DNA of 64,000 bases from Candidatus Melainabacteria bacterium (GCA_027451745.1 DAIDIP010000017.1:1-64000); one strand, 5' to 3'; positions 53,613 through 63,687 are shown, counted from the first letter of the stretch. Notes: generated by a model not told the origin, from the letters alone. Numbers and translations are program-made.

Positions 53613-54812
53613 GTGAGTCTGGAAATCCTAATTATCAGACTATCTGCCCTGGGTGATGTGGTGCATACACTACCGGTGGCGGCAGCTATAAAACGTTATT
53701 TACCCGACGCAAAAGTAACTTGGGTGGTGCAAGATTTAGCTGCTCCCCTGCTGAAAGACAATCCAGCTGTGGATAATGTCATCATATTCCCAGGAAAAGC
53801 TATGCTACCAGGATCGGTGGCTTCACCGCCCGCGGTTAGTTCTATACGTGAGCGCTGCCTCGCCTTCGTGCCTTGGCTCAACGCGCGTAAAGACGCTTGC
53901 CAAACTGACGGCTCTTCGCCGCCAGTGGCTCGCTCTATTTCGTCTTTAGCCCTCCTAAACCAGTTCTGGGGGGGATTTAAGTCTAGACGTTATGACATCG
54001 CCATTGATGCCCAAGGACTTCTTAAAAGCGCTCTTTTATGTTGGTTATCAGGTGCCAAAACCCGTATAGGCTTTGCCAATACCCGTGAATGGGCAGACAA
54101 ATTCCTCACCCATCCGGTTGATGTAGGTGATTATTTTGGACCTGATATACATATAGTAGATTTAAATCTTAAGCTTGTTGTTAAATTGTTCGATGTTCTT
54201 GGTAATAATGTGCCAGCTAACTGGGTAAATGCTCAATTCTCATTACCGGTGGTGCCTCAGCTTATAAAAGAACGGGTACAATCCTGGCTGCCTAGTTCAA
54301 AGCAGCGTCTAGAAAACATCATTCTAATACCAGGCACCACGTGGGACACTAAAATATGGCCGCTAGAAAAATGGGAAGAATTAGGAAAACGGTTATTAGA
54401 CAACAATTATTACCGCATCATTATATGTGGTGGCAGATCTGATTTAGCTATCAACAAAAAACTGGAAAAACGTCTTTCTAGTTGTGATAATCAAAAGATC
54501 ATTAATCTCACGGGTCGGACAAACCTTATCGATCTAATAGCCTTATTTGAACAATCTCAACTTGTAATAGGCGCTGATAGTGGACCAATACATTTAGCTA
54601 GTGCGGTAAGCAAACCAAAAGTGGTGGCTATTCATGGCGCTACACCGTGGAAACGAAACGGACCTTATGGAAAACTTGGACATGCTATTGCACTCAATCT
54701 AGAATGCCAGCCATGTTTTGAAAAACAATGCCCACTTCATACATTAGCCTGCTTGAAAGACCTTAGCGCTGAACAAGCCTTTCACGAAGTAAATGCATTC
54801 GTGGAAAAATAA
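53613..54812 (+). CDS. Heptosyltransferase (glycosyltransferase family 9) with an internal insertion
   Basis: Transfers ADP-heptose-type sugars to the lipopolysaccharide core. Family motifs are the opening IIRLSALGDVVHTLPVAAAIK, RRYDIAIDAQGLLKSALL, PGTTWDTKIWPLEKWEEL and IGADSGPIHLASAV. At 399 residues it is longer than the roughly 350 usual for the family. The excess, about residues 68-112, lies between the first strand region (DNVIIFPGKAML) and FKSRRYDIAID. It has a GC-rich sequence unlike its flanks and matches the dispersed element. The frame is intact, so the product may still fold with an extra loop. The start is GTG. Confidence 0.85.
   Translation: MSLEILIIRLSALGDVVHTLPVAAAIKRYLPDAKVTWVVQDLAAPLLKDNPAVDNVIIFPGKAMLPGSVASPPAVSSIRERCLAFVPWLNARKDACQTDGSSPPVARSISSLALLNQFWGGFKSRRYDIAIDAQGLLKSALLCWLSGAKTRIGFANTREWADKFLTHPVDVGDYFGPDIHIVDLNLKLVVKLFDVLGNNVPANWVNAQFSLPVVPQLIKERVQSWLPSSKQRLENIILIPGTTWDTKIWPLEKWEELGKRLLDNNYYRIIICGGRSDLAINKKLEKRLSSCDNQKIINLTGRTNLIDLIALFEQSQLVIGADSGPIHLASAVSKPKVVAIHGATPWKRNGPYGKLGHAIALNLECQPCFEKQCPLHTLACLKDLSAEQAFHEVNAFVEK
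53800..53945 (+). repeat. Dispersed AGCGCT/ACGCGCGT element inserted in the heptosyltransferase gene
   Basis: AGCGCTGCCTCGCC starts at 53851, ACGCGCGTAAAGACGCTT begins at 53881, and GACGGC...CGCCGCC follows. On the minus strand the second unit of the 48.6-48.8 kb array reads AGCACTGCCTGGTC, ACGCGCGTACAGACGCTT and GACGGC...GCCGCCC in the same order and near-identical spacing. Here the element is read in a different frame from the copy at 13439. The outer borders are set by GC composition and are approximate. Confidence 0.6.
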
Positions 54813-54937
54813 AATGCCTTATAGTTTGGACAACCTATTTTAGCTCTTAGAGCCATCGTTTTTGTTGTTAAAGGCAAGAAAATTCTAAGCATCATTTTCG
54901 GCACAGTTGAAAAAAGAGTCTGCCGTAAGATTCAGAA

Positions 54938-55120
54938 TTATCGATGCCCTGTCTTTCTAACTGAATTTGACTTGAAGTTTTTATTCTGAGATTGTTTATT
55001 GCGCAAATGTTTGGTTTGTGTTGTTAGGGGATTATGGTTACCATATGAGGTATTACCAAATTCTCCAGGCTTGGAACCTTTATTCAATTTCCCTTGTTGA
55101 GATGGCCTTTTTGTTGACAT
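54938..55120 (-). CDS. Small basic polar protein (60 aa)
   Basis: A 60-residue protein rich in Lys, Asn, Gln, Gly and Ser (MSTKRPSQQGKLNKGSKPG), probably unstructured. ATG at 55120 has GAGG about 10 bases upstream, better than the earlier ATG at 55189, which would add 23 residues. No family is recognised. It lies downstream of the divergent/convergent heptosyltransferase and precedes ndk in the leftward direction. Confidence 0.4.
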   Translation of the reverse strand: MSTKRPSQQGKLNKGSKPGEFGNTSYGNHNPLTTQTKHLRNKQSQNKNFKSNSVRKTGHR

Positions 55121-55222
55121 TGTAAGTATCCTCAAATCTGTATTAATGAGATTATACGTCGACTGAACACGCACTGGTATATAATCCATCAGTAACTGCA
55201 GCGGAGTACTAATTATTGTTTT

Positions 55223-55681
55223 TTATTCGTAAACCCAGCAGTCAACGGTTTTAGCCCAACCGTGCAGAAGTTCTTCTGATTTGAAGAATATTTCAATTTC
55301 GCGTTTTGCACTGGTTGGACTATCTGAGCGGTGTACAACATTGCGCCCCATATCTACGCATAGATCTGCTCTGATTGTTCCAGGTTGAGCATTAACAGGA
55401 TTAGTAGCACCAACTGTTTGACTAACAGCAGCAATCGCATTTTTACCTTCAAGTACCATAGCTACAATTGGTCCAGAGGTAATGTGTTTGATCAGTCCGT
55501 CGTAAAAGGCTTTGCCTTTGTGTTCGCCGTAATGTGTTTCAGCTAATTCTGGATGGACTACCATTAGTTTGAGACCAACAACTTTAAGTCCGCGTTGTTC
55601 GAAACGTTTGATAATTTCGCCTATCAAATTACGCTCTACGCCATCAGGCTTTATGGCTACGAAAGTCCTTTCTACTGTCAA
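55223..55681 (-). CDS. ndk: Nucleoside diphosphate kinase
   Basis: Balances nucleoside triphosphate pools by phosphate transfer. The 152-residue enzyme has VERTFVAIKPDGVERNLIGEI at the start and the phosphoryl-accepting His117 in GRNVVHRSDSP. Length matches the family. The start is TTG, well supported by AGGAGG seven bases before it. A 58-base gap separates it from the upstream pcrA gene. Confidence 0.97.
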   Translation of the reverse strand: MTVERTFVAIKPDGVERNLIGEIIKRFEQRGLKVVGLKLMVVHPELAETHYGEHKGKAFYDGLIKHITSGPIVAMVLEGKNAIAAVSQTVGATNPVNAQPGTIRADLCVDMGRNVVHRSDSPTSAKREIEIFFKSEELLHGWAKTVDCWVYE

Positions 55682-55739
55682 AACGAGTCCTCCTCAAATG
55701 CAATTGCGTGAAATAACTAGATTACCAAATACAGTTTGT

Positions 55740-58199
55740 TCAAGAGAGCTTAGTTAGTTTAGCAAAGCGGGGATCGAGCAAACGCTTGCCAGCGTCCTGA
55801 AATTCGATGTTGTAAAGTTCTTTGCCGGGGTCGCCAATTATTTGAGCAACCTTGCCCATACCGAATTTATTGTGCTGAACTAGATCACCAACTTTTAATG
55901 ATTCATATGCCTCATTGGTAACATTACTTTCATTGCCACCACTGGTAGAGCTTGACATGCGTGGTGCATTGTTGTTTTGACGTGACCCTGAGTAATTACT
56001 TGTACTGCTTGAATAAACATTTGGCTTTTCAGTAATTTGACCGTATCGAGCAAAGCGGGGCTTAGAAGTGCCGAAATTTGAATTGTTTGCTGAGCCAAAA
56101 CCAGGCGAAGCAAAGTTGGGAGAACTGTCTCTTTCAATTGGTTCTCTTTCTTCTTGTGGATAGAAGCCTATCATTAGTGCTGGATCAATTTCTTTGAGAA
56201 AACGGCTCGGTATAGTGAAATTGCTTGTGAAGCCACCAGAATTACCAAATCGTCCTCCAGCAAACATTCTTCGTCTAGCTAAAGTCATGTATAAAAGATC
56301 GGCTGCGCGCGTGACGCCAACGTACATAAGACGTCTTTCTTCTTCAAGAGCAGGTGGCGAATTTAAAGAGCGACTATGAGGGAAAAGACCTTCTTCCAAG
56401 CCCATAAGAAAAACAATCGGAAATTCAAGACCTTTTGCTGAGTGCAGAGTCATCAATGTTATTGACTCCCCTTCTTCTTTAATTGCATCAAGATCGCTCA
56501 CCAATGAGATTCTAGTTAGAAAAGATTCTAGATTTGTTTCATCAGCAATTGCTTCAAATTCAGCTGCTACTGCTCTAAGTTCTTGCAGGTTTTCTAGTCT
56601 GCCGATTACTAATTCGTCTTTGCTAGAACTAGCTTCTTCTTCCAGTTTTTCCACATAAAGACTTTCTTTTAATACTAAAGCAAGAAGCTCAGATACTGGG
56701 CCATTAGCTGCTGTAGCTTGCCAACGCTTAACTAGTAAAGCAAAATCTTTAAGAGCTTGGCGGGCTTTATTAGGAATACTATCGCAATTATCTAAATTGA
56801 GAGAAGCTTCAACCAGGCTCATGCCATTTTCATCAGCATACTCATATAGTCGTTCTAATGATGTTTTGCCGATACCGCGTCTTGGTACATTTACTACCCG
56901 TAAAAACGCCTGACTATCTTTATCGTTATAAATAAGCTTTAAATATGCCAGTACATCTTTGATCTCTTGTCTTTCATAAAATCGTGTGGCGCCAACTAGT
57001 TTATACGGAATATGATTGCGTATAAGAATTTCTTCTATGGCTCGGCTTTGAGCATTAGTTCTATAAAGAATTACTGTTTGCGAAAGATTTCTGCCGCGCG
57101 CTTGTAAGCGTTTTATTTCTTCAACAACATAATAAGCTTCATCTATTTCATCAGTAGCTTCGTAAGCTTGTACTTTGGACCCTTCGCCACGATTACAGCG
57201 TAAGACTTTTTCTAATCTTTCAGTGTTATTAGCAATAATGCTATTAGCAACTTCTAAAATAGTAGAAGTGGAGCGATAATTTTCTTCTAGTTTGACAAGT
57301 CTGGAATTTGGAAAATCATTTTGAAAACCAAGAATTATGCGAAAATCTGCTTTGCGCCATGAATAAATTGATTGATCTACGTCTCCAACTACCATCAAAC
57401 TGCGTTCTTCTTCGTTAAACTGTTGAGTACCTTCGCGGCTTGTACCAGTGGCTAACATGCGAATGAGATCATATTGTGCTTTATTAGTATCTTGAAACTC
57501 GTCTACAAGAATATGGCGATAGCGGTCATGTTCTCGAGCTAATACTTCTTGGTTTGAACGCAGTAATTCATTGAAAATCAAAATCAAATCGTCAAAATCC
57601 AAAGCATTATTACTAGCTAAAGCACCTTGATAATTTGCATAAATTTGAGCTATGCGACTCTCTCTATGTGTCTTAGCCATATGTGCATAACGTCCGGCTG
57701 TAAGCCCATCATTTTTTACTGCCGAAATAGCATGTTTAATTTCTTTGGCTGGATAAACTTTGTCATCCAAATTGAGTTTAGCAATTTCTGACTTAACCAC
57801 ATTTACACTGTCTGTCTCATCATAAATAACGAAATTGGAACCCCAGGACCAGCCCTCGGGCGCTCTATAAAACTCTATTTCGCGACGCAATATACGAGCG
57901 CAAATACTGTGAAATGTACCAATAGCTAAACTGCGAACTTTTTGTTCGCCAAGCAAAAACTCTATACGTTGCTTCATTTCGGCAGCTGCTTTATTGGTAA
58001 AAGTGACAGCCAAAATAGAATGAGGATCTTGCTTCATTTCAGATAATAAATAAGCAATCCTGCGTGTCAGGACTGTTGTTTTACCGCTGCCAGCACCAGC
58101 TATCACAAGAGAAGGACCAAAACCCTGTGTTACTGCCTCTATTTGCTCTTTATTTAGTCGAGCAAGTAAATTTTTTCCTGTTTCTATGCTTGTGTTCAT
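55740..58199 (-). CDS. pcrA: UvrD/PcrA-type DNA helicase
   Basis: A 3'-5' superfamily 1 helicase for repair and replication restart. Motifs in order: VIAGAGSGKTTVLTRR (Walker A), TFTNKAAAEMKQRI, RHILVDEFQDTNKAQ (motif II), GDVDQSIYSWRKADFR, RLVKLEENYRSTSTIL, TLMTLHSAKGLEFPIVFL and EERRLMYVGVTRA. The C-terminal tail after about residue 660 is Ser/Asn-rich, ending in a PcrA-like SLKVGDLVQHNKFGMGKVAQI module. ATG at 58199 is preferred over TTG at 58217. It is 820 residues. Confidence 0.96.
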   Translation of the reverse strand: MNTSIETGKNLLARLNKEQIEAVTQGFGPSLVIAGAGSGKTTVLTRRIAYLLSEMKQDPHSILAVTFTNKAAAEMKQRIEFLLGEQKVRSLAIGTFHSICARILRREIEFYRAPEGWSWGSNFVIYDETDSVNVVKSEIAKLNLDDKVYPAKEIKHAISAVKNDGLTAGRYAHMAKTHRESRIAQIYANYQGALASNNALDFDDLILIFNELLRSNQEVLAREHDRYRHILVDEFQDTNKAQYDLIRMLATGTSREGTQQFNEEERSLMVVGDVDQSIYSWRKADFRIILGFQNDFPNSRLVKLEENYRSTSTILEVANSIIANNTERLEKVLRCNRGEGSKVQAYEATDEIDEAYYVVEEIKRLQARGRNLSQTVILYRTNAQSRAIEEILIRNHIPYKLVGATRFYERQEIKDVLAYLKLIYNDKDSQAFLRVVNVPRRGIGKTSLERLYEYADENGMSLVEASLNLDNCDSIPNKARQALKDFALLVKRWQATAANGPVSELLALVLKESLYVEKLEEEASSSKDELVIGRLENLQELRAVAAEFEAIADETNLESFLTRISLVSDLDAIKEEGESITLMTLHSAKGLEFPIVFLMGLEEGLFPHSRSLNSPPALEEERRLMYVGVTRAADLLYMTLARRRMFAGGRFGNSGGFTSNFTIPSRFLKEIDPALMIGFYPQEEREPIERDSSPNFASPGFGSANNSNFGTSKPRFARYGQITEKPNVYSSSTSNYSGSRQNNNAPRMSSSTSGGNESNVTNEAYESLKVGDLVQHNKFGMGKVAQIIGDPGKELYNIEFQDAGKRLLDPRFAKLTKLS

Positions 58200-58432
58200 A
58201 TGCGCTGCCTTGGGCAAAGGTGAAATTCATGTTATTATTCTTTGCAGAAGATAACAGCAATTACTACTGAACAGTATTGCACAAAAGCAGTTTTCAATAG
58301 CAATCAAAAGTACAAGTTCTGTTACTTTTAGGAGCATTTTGTCTAAGTAAACTGTAGACTGCTTCTAAAGATAATTAAATCTATATTTAGTGTATAAGCA
58401 TCGGAAAAGTAAACTAATTAAGTCGGTCAAAT

Positions 58433-58951
58433 ATGGCATCTATTGAATCTACCTCAGCTACAATCCCCAGCGTTGATGAATTAGCGCAAGAACTTTTGCT
58501 AATTCAACAATCTGGGCCTAGACGAGTTGCGATTATAGGAACGCGTAATTTACCATTAACCCATCAACAATTAGTGGAGATGCTAAGTTATGCCTTGGTG
58601 CTATCTGGCAACCAGGTGGTCACTAGTGGTGGTGCAAACGGTACTAATATGGCGGTTATTCGCGGTGCCCAAAGAGCCAATCCTGACAGATTAGAAGTTA
58701 TTTTGCCCCAGACAATCAGTCAACAGCCAAGTGAAGTCCAGGATCTATTAATTGGTATAAAAAATATTACTGAATATCCTGAACGCCGCACCATGACATT
58801 GTCCGACGCAAGCCGTATCTGCAATCACGAAATCATTGATCGCTCTCAGCAAATTATTTGTTTTCTTTACCACACAAGCCATACGCTATTGGAATCTGTC
58901 AATTACTCCAAAGATAAGCGCAAAATCGTCACTAGTTTCTATCTAGATTAG
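58433..58951 (+). CDS. Small DprA/SLOG-like Rossmann protein
   Basis: A 172-residue protein with VAIIGTRNLPLTHQQLVEML and VVTSGGANGTNMAVIRGA, the strand-glycine loop arrangement of the SLOG superfamily to which DprA belongs. It lacks the extra domains of DprA, so annotation as a recombination mediator (common in cyanobacteria) is by family only. It may bind a nucleotide or DNA. It precedes mraY by five bases and the two may be co-transcribed. Confidence 0.75.
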   Translation: MASIESTSATIPSVDELAQELLLIQQSGPRRVAIIGTRNLPLTHQQLVEMLSYALVLSGNQVVTSGGANGTNMAVIRGAQRANPDRLEVILPQTISQQPSEVQDLLIGIKNITEYPERRTMTLSDASRICNHEIIDRSQQIICFLYHTSHTLLESVNYSKDKRKIVTSFYLD

Positions 58952-58956
58952 CCAAT

Positions 58957-60081
58957 TTGTTTTTTAATCTATCTAACCTCAGTCAAAAACCCGTGCCGTA
59001 CATGTTGTTGCCTTTGGTTTTTGCTTTTCTTTTAACAGTTATACTTCTACCCCTTTATATAAAATGGCTCAAACGTTTGCAGCTTGGACAATTCATTCGT
59101 GAAGAAGGACCCCAAAGCCATGCTGTTAAAGCTAAAACACCAACTGCAGGCGGGGTTATATTTGTTATTGCTATCATGCTCACCTGGTTTGTTTTTAGCG
59201 CCCTAAGCAAAACCTGGAATATGGTTTCTCTGATGGTAATATTTTTATCTTCGCTTTGTGCTTTGCTTGGGCTAAGCGATGACACAGCCAAATTTACCAA
59301 TAAGGCCAATCGCGGTCTTTCGGCTAAAGAAAGGTTGATCTGGGAAAGCATTTTTGGTGTGGGTTTTGCTTTTGTATTATTGACTTTGTTACCACACGTA
59401 AGACAAATAATTCTATCCACTCATGTGGCCGCCCATATTGCCGGGCATTACCCTACTTATGTTTTGCCAGCTATAGTCTTTGTATTTTTGAGTGTTTTCT
59501 TAGTGGCTGCAACAACAAATGCCATTAACCTTCACGACGGAATGGATGGTTTAGCCTCTGGCACTCTTTTTTCAGTTTTTCTGACTTTGTCTTTTATGCT
59601 ATTGAAAATTGGTAATCCATCTTTGGCGTTACTGAGCCTTGCCTGCGCTGGCACCCTTGCTGGCTTTTTACTTTTTAATTGTTATCCAGCCAAAATTTTT
59701 ATGGGAGATGTAGGCAGCCTCTTTTTAGGAGGAATACTGGCTGCAATAGTATTATCAAGTGGATTGATACTTTGGTTTATACCTTTATCCTTGCTCTATA
59801 TTTTGGAGACTTTGTCTGTAATGCTGCAGGTCTCTTACTTTAAATTGACCAAGCCTTATGTACCAGAAATACCAATGAGCAAGCCTAAACTAGCTATTTA
59901 TAAGCTCACTCATAGACTGCCAGGCGAGGGGAAGCGTATCTTTAGAATGGCACCTTTGCATCATCATTTCGAGGCTGTTTGGGCTGAAAAGGGCATTGGC
60001 GAGTGGCAAGCCGTGTTGGCTTTTTGGCTAGTTCAGCTTGTTATTTGCGCTATTGTAGTAGCAGCATTTTTCAGCTTTTGA
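58957..60081 (+). CDS. mraY: Phospho-N-acetylmuramoyl-pentapeptide transferase
   Basis: MraY makes lipid I by moving phospho-MurNAc-pentapeptide to undecaprenyl phosphate in the inner membrane. About ten spans are visible. Marks are KAKTPTAGGVIFV, NAINLHDGMDGLASG (catalytic Asp pair), KIFMGDVGSLFLGG and RMAPLHHHFE. The frame starts at TTG 58957. ATG at 59002 is an alternative that would leave a normal N-terminal span. It is apart from any mur cluster here. Confidence 0.95.
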   Translation: MFFNLSNLSQKPVPYMLLPLVFAFLLTVILLPLYIKWLKRLQLGQFIREEGPQSHAVKAKTPTAGGVIFVIAIMLTWFVFSALSKTWNMVSLMVIFLSSLCALLGLSDDTAKFTNKANRGLSAKERLIWESIFGVGFAFVLLTLLPHVRQIILSTHVAAHIAGHYPTYVLPAIVFVFLSVFLVAATTNAINLHDGMDGLASGTLFSVFLTLSFMLLKIGNPSLALLSLACAGTLAGFLLFNCYPAKIFMGDVGSLFLGGILAAIVLSSGLILWFIPLSLLYILETLSVMLQVSYFKLTKPYVPEIPMSKPKLAIYKLTHRLPGEGKRIFRMAPLHHHFEAVWAEKGIGEWQAVLAFWLVQLVICAIVVAAFFSF

Positions 60082-60092
60082 CAAAATAGTCG

Positions 60093-62024
60093 TTGAAGGC
60101 AATATACTTTCAAGTGGGAAATTTGATTGAGGGTAAAGATCTGTCTGCTCAAATTATCAAACAAATAGCTACTTTAATCCAAGAAAATCACTTTGATGAG
60201 GCTCGTGGCGTTATTAGTCGAGTTGCGGCTGTGCAGGCTGCCGATCCAGCAGTTTTGTCTGAAGTGGGGAAATTATCTTTACTCATAGGTGATTTAGATG
60301 ATGCAGAAAAATATTTGCGTGCTTCTTTGGCGCTTGATGCATCCAAATCTGATACACATTATCAATTAGGTTTGATATTGCTAAAAAAAGGCAAGAATGA
60401 TTTGGCTATGCCTGAATTTAGAGAGGCATGCGAATTAAAGACCGATTTTGCATTGGGACATTTTTATTGGGGGCTAACTCTTTATGGTATGGGTAACGTA
60501 CAAGGAGCTTTGGGTCAATTTAAACAAGCGAGCAAAATAGACGGAACTTTATTTGTTGCCATGTATTATTCCGGCTTGGCTTATCAACGTCTCAATCAAG
60601 ATATAGAAGCTCGCCAATGTTTTGAGCAAGTAGTTAATAAAGAGCCAGATTTTGCTGCTGCTTATAATGCTTTAGGAGTCACTTGCCTAAAACAAAACAA
60701 AATAGAAGAAGCGGCTAATTGCTTTGAGAAAGCTTGCAAAATTCGTCCTGATTTTGCCAATGCTCATTTTAATTTGGCAAATTTATTAGCCAAATTGGGA
60801 AAATACGAATCTGCCCAACTGCACTATCGCGAAGTACTCGATAGCCCGGATTTCGGAGCAACCGAAAGAGCAATTGCTTACAACAATTTAGCAGTAACCT
60901 TTGGTCAGTTGAAAAACTGGGAATTTGCTTCAGAATATTTATTCCAGGGACAAAGTATTGCACCGTATATGGTGGAACTCCAGATAAATCTTGGTTTGGT
61001 CCTTATTGCTTTGCATGAATACGATTTGGCCATTAGCACTTTTGAACGCGTACTAATAAATTTCCCAGATCAATTTGAAGCTAATTTTTATGGGGGCATG
61101 GCATTGTTATGTTTGGCACACTATGCCCCAGCACAAATATTATTTGATAGAGCTGCGAACTTTATTGCAAGTACAAATCAGCAAGATAGCCTAATGGCTC
61201 AACAATTATATTTGTGGCATGGTTATGCTTCTTTGGCAAATAAACAGTACGATTTGGCAAAGATACAGCTCGACAAAATTATTAGCTTAAACAACACTGT
61301 GGATAAAAAATTATTGTTCATGGCTTTTGATGGTTTGGGAATTCTAAATGCTCTTTCAGGTGACCAGTCTGGGGCTATAGAATATTTTGGTAAATGCTTG
61401 AACATAGATAATAAATTTGCTTTGGCTTATTTGCACCGTGCCCGCAGCTACGAAGCATCTAATCAACCAGATTTAGCTAAAAGTGACTACGCTGAGGCCT
61501 TAAGATTAGATCCTAATTTCTTAGATGATGACAAAAGTTATGTCTCTCAATTATTAGACGAAGCACAAATTGAAGAAGCTGTAACACAAGTGATAAAAAT
61601 GGTTGATATAAGCCCACAAGATCTTGATTCAAAGCTCCTTTTGGCAAAGGCTCTGCAAAAAAAAGGAGATTATTCTCAAGCACAACAATTGCTCAATGAT
61701 GTTATTAAAGAGATCCCTGATAGTGTAGCGGCCTACACAATGCTTGGACAAATTTATATGTCGCAAGGAAACTTTGCTCAAGCCGACGAAACTTTTCTGC
61801 AAGCTAGTAAATTAGAAAATGTTGACTCTGACTTATTTCTTTTCTGGGCAAAGGCTCTTTCTTATCTGGGTTTTCACGAATTAGCCCTGGAAAAATTCAA
61901 AGAGGCTGCAGAAATTAATCCTTATGATGGTGATATTTATGAAAATTGGGCACAAGTCCTAAAGTCGATTGGCCGTTTCAATGAGGCAAGTGAAGTATAT
62001 CGTCTGGCTTCTTCTTATCTGTAA
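60093..62024 (+). CDS. Large TPR-repeat protein (643 aa)
   Basis: No signal peptide or other domain is seen. TPR units fill the chain from about residue 25 to the end, for example SDTHYQLGLILLKKGKNDLAMPEFREA, AAYNALGVTCLKQNKIEEAANCFEKA and DLFLFWAKALSYLGFHELALEKFKEA. It probably works in the cytosol as a scaffold. The start is TTG at 60093. It is 11 bases after mraY and 28 before the histidine kinase, so it could assist envelope or signalling proteins. Confidence 0.82.
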   Translation: MKAIYFQVGNLIEGKDLSAQIIKQIATLIQENHFDEARGVISRVAAVQAADPAVLSEVGKLSLLIGDLDDAEKYLRASLALDASKSDTHYQLGLILLKKGKNDLAMPEFREACELKTDFALGHFYWGLTLYGMGNVQGALGQFKQASKIDGTLFVAMYYSGLAYQRLNQDIEARQCFEQVVNKEPDFAAAYNALGVTCLKQNKIEEAANCFEKACKIRPDFANAHFNLANLLAKLGKYESAQLHYREVLDSPDFGATERAIAYNNLAVTFGQLKNWEFASEYLFQGQSIAPYMVELQINLGLVLIALHEYDLAISTFERVLINFPDQFEANFYGGMALLCLAHYAPAQILFDRAANFIASTNQQDSLMAQQLYLWHGYASLANKQYDLAKIQLDKIISLNNTVDKKLLFMAFDGLGILNALSGDQSGAIEYFGKCLNIDNKFALAYLHRARSYEASNQPDLAKSDYAEALRLDPNFLDDDKSYVSQLLDEAQIEEAVTQVIKMVDISPQDLDSKLLLAKALQKKGDYSQAQQLLNDVIKEIPDSVAAYTMLGQIYMSQGNFAQADETFLQASKLENVDSDLFLFWAKALSYLGFHELALEKFKEAAEINPYDGDIYENWAQVLKSIGRFNEASEVYRLASSYL

Positions 62025-62052
62025 ATCTTAGCGGTAAATAGACCAAAGACCT

Positions 62053-63618
62053 ATGAATACTTTTGAGCAGTCACTAAGCGATATTAGCGAACTGGAAATA
62101 TTGTCTAAAACTAGACAGTTACTCAAGTTTCGCTTGGCTTTTGCTTCAGTTTGCTTGTTATTAGATTTTATATTTGCTGTTTTGATTTTTGCTGATAAAG
62201 GTACTATAACCGAATTTGATTTTCCATCAGTGACAGGAGTTATAACTGCTGTCATTGCCTATTCACTTATTGCAGCAGGATTTATTCGACGCAATTTATT
62301 ACCTGTTCTGGGAGCTGCTTCTTCTGGCAAAAATGAGGTAATCTCTAACGAACGTCAGAACCTCAAAAAGTTTTGGATACTAAATGCGGTACTACTCAAT
62401 TTGGACATATTGGCGCTCACTATTCTTGTGCATGCCACCAAAGGTATAGAATCTGATCTGTACATTCTCTACCTATTGCCCATTTTATTGTCTAGTTATG
62501 TATTTACCAGACTAGGTATATATGCCACGTGTCTGCTCGTTTCTTTGTCTTACATTGGGCTACTTTTGCTTGAGCATCAAAGTTCAATACTGATGCTTAT
62601 CGAGTCAATTCGCTCGCAAGGACTGGGCAATGGACTTGTACAGGCCTATGTTGAGAATATATGGCGTCGTATTTTATTGCGCAGTTTGATTTTCACTAGT
62701 GTTGCATTTATTTGGGGCGGCTTTTGTAGTTATATGGCACGCTTTGCCCAATCTATGACTAATAGGTTACGTTCACAGCTAAAACATAATCAGTTTCTGA
62801 TGCAAGAAATGAAATCTGTAGAAGCACAGCTGGTTCATCATGAAAAAATGGCATCACTAGGGCGTCTTGTAGCAGGTATAGCGCATGAAATAAATAATCC
62901 AATAAATTTTGTCCACGGCAATTTGCCTTATCTTAAAAGATATTGTCAGGATATGAAAAAGCTTATTGCGGCTTGTGATGATCTACCTGAGCAAGAAAGA
63001 ATTGTAATTCAGGAATTAAAAGCAAAATCGAAATACGATTTTCTTGTCACTGATTTAGATAATATTTTGGCTGACATGGAAGAAGGTGTAGAGCGTATTC
63101 GTCAAATCGTGAAAAATCTGCGCAGTTTTGGTCGAGTAGACGAAGCAGAATTGAAAGAAGCTTCAGTCAACGAAGGCATAGAATCAACACTAAAACTTCT
63201 TGGTCAGTATTATGGCAAAGACAAAATACCAGTTGAATTGGATTTACAAGAAATTCCATCTGTACTTTGTTATCCGGGACAATTGAATCAAGTATGGATG
63301 AATTTACTTTCAAACGCCGCCCAAGCATTGGAACAAGTTAATGAACCCAAAGTACAAATAAAAGCAGAAATTGATGAAGATCGTATTTTGGTGAGCATTT
63401 ATGACAACGGCCCAGGTATAAAAGAAGATAATCAAAACAAAATTTTTGACCCGTTTTTTACCACAAAACCTGTCGGAAAAGGCACTGGATTGGGTTTATC
63501 AATATGTCATTCCATTGTGGAGCGCCATCAAGGCAAAATATGGTTTGAAAGCATTAATGGCAAAGGAACTGTTTTTAAGGTCACTATTCCACTGCAAATG
63601 CAGGTAAATAAGGCGTAA
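62053..63618 (+). CDS. Membrane sensor histidine kinase
   Basis: At least five hydrophobic spans lie in residues 28-230, then a coiled-coil-like helix (about 235-260). The dimerisation domain has MASLGRLVAGIAHEINNPINF with the phosphorylated His278. The ATP-binding domain has NQVWMNLLSNAAQAL, DNGPGIKEDNQNKIFDPFFTTKPVGKGTGLGLSI. The His box is of the NtrB-like HisKA type. The signal sensed is unknown. A response regulator follows 69 bases later and is the likely partner. Confidence 0.93.
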   Translation: MNTFEQSLSDISELEILSKTRQLLKFRLAFASVCLLLDFIFAVLIFADKGTITEFDFPSVTGVITAVIAYSLIAAGFIRRNLLPVLGAASSGKNEVISNERQNLKKFWILNAVLLNLDILALTILVHATKGIESDLYILYLLPILLSSYVFTRLGIYATCLLVSLSYIGLLLLEHQSSILMLIESIRSQGLGNGLVQAYVENIWRRILLRSLIFTSVAFIWGGFCSYMARFAQSMTNRLRSQLKHNQFLMQEMKSVEAQLVHHEKMASLGRLVAGIAHEINNPINFVHGNLPYLKRYCQDMKKLIAACDDLPEQERIVIQELKAKSKYDFLVTDLDNILADMEEGVERIRQIVKNLRSFGRVDEAELKEASVNEGIESTLKLLGQYYGKDKIPVELDLQEIPSVLCYPGQLNQVWMNLLSNAAQALEQVNEPKVQIKAEIDEDRILVSIYDNGPGIKEDNQNKIFDPFFTTKPVGKGTGLGLSICHSIVERHQGKIWFESINGKGTVFKVTIPLQMQVNKA

Positions 63619-63687
63619 TGTAGCAAAAAATATTTTTTCCCATAATATAAACTACTTATTTAGTGGATATTACCTTGAGGGGTTTAG

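Noticed and set aside
58199-58222. Possible further copy of the AGCGCT element before pcrA (GCGCTGCCTTGGGC)
   Set aside because: Only about 10 bases match at one end; the ACGCGCGT end and the GC-rich middle are absent, so chance is likely.
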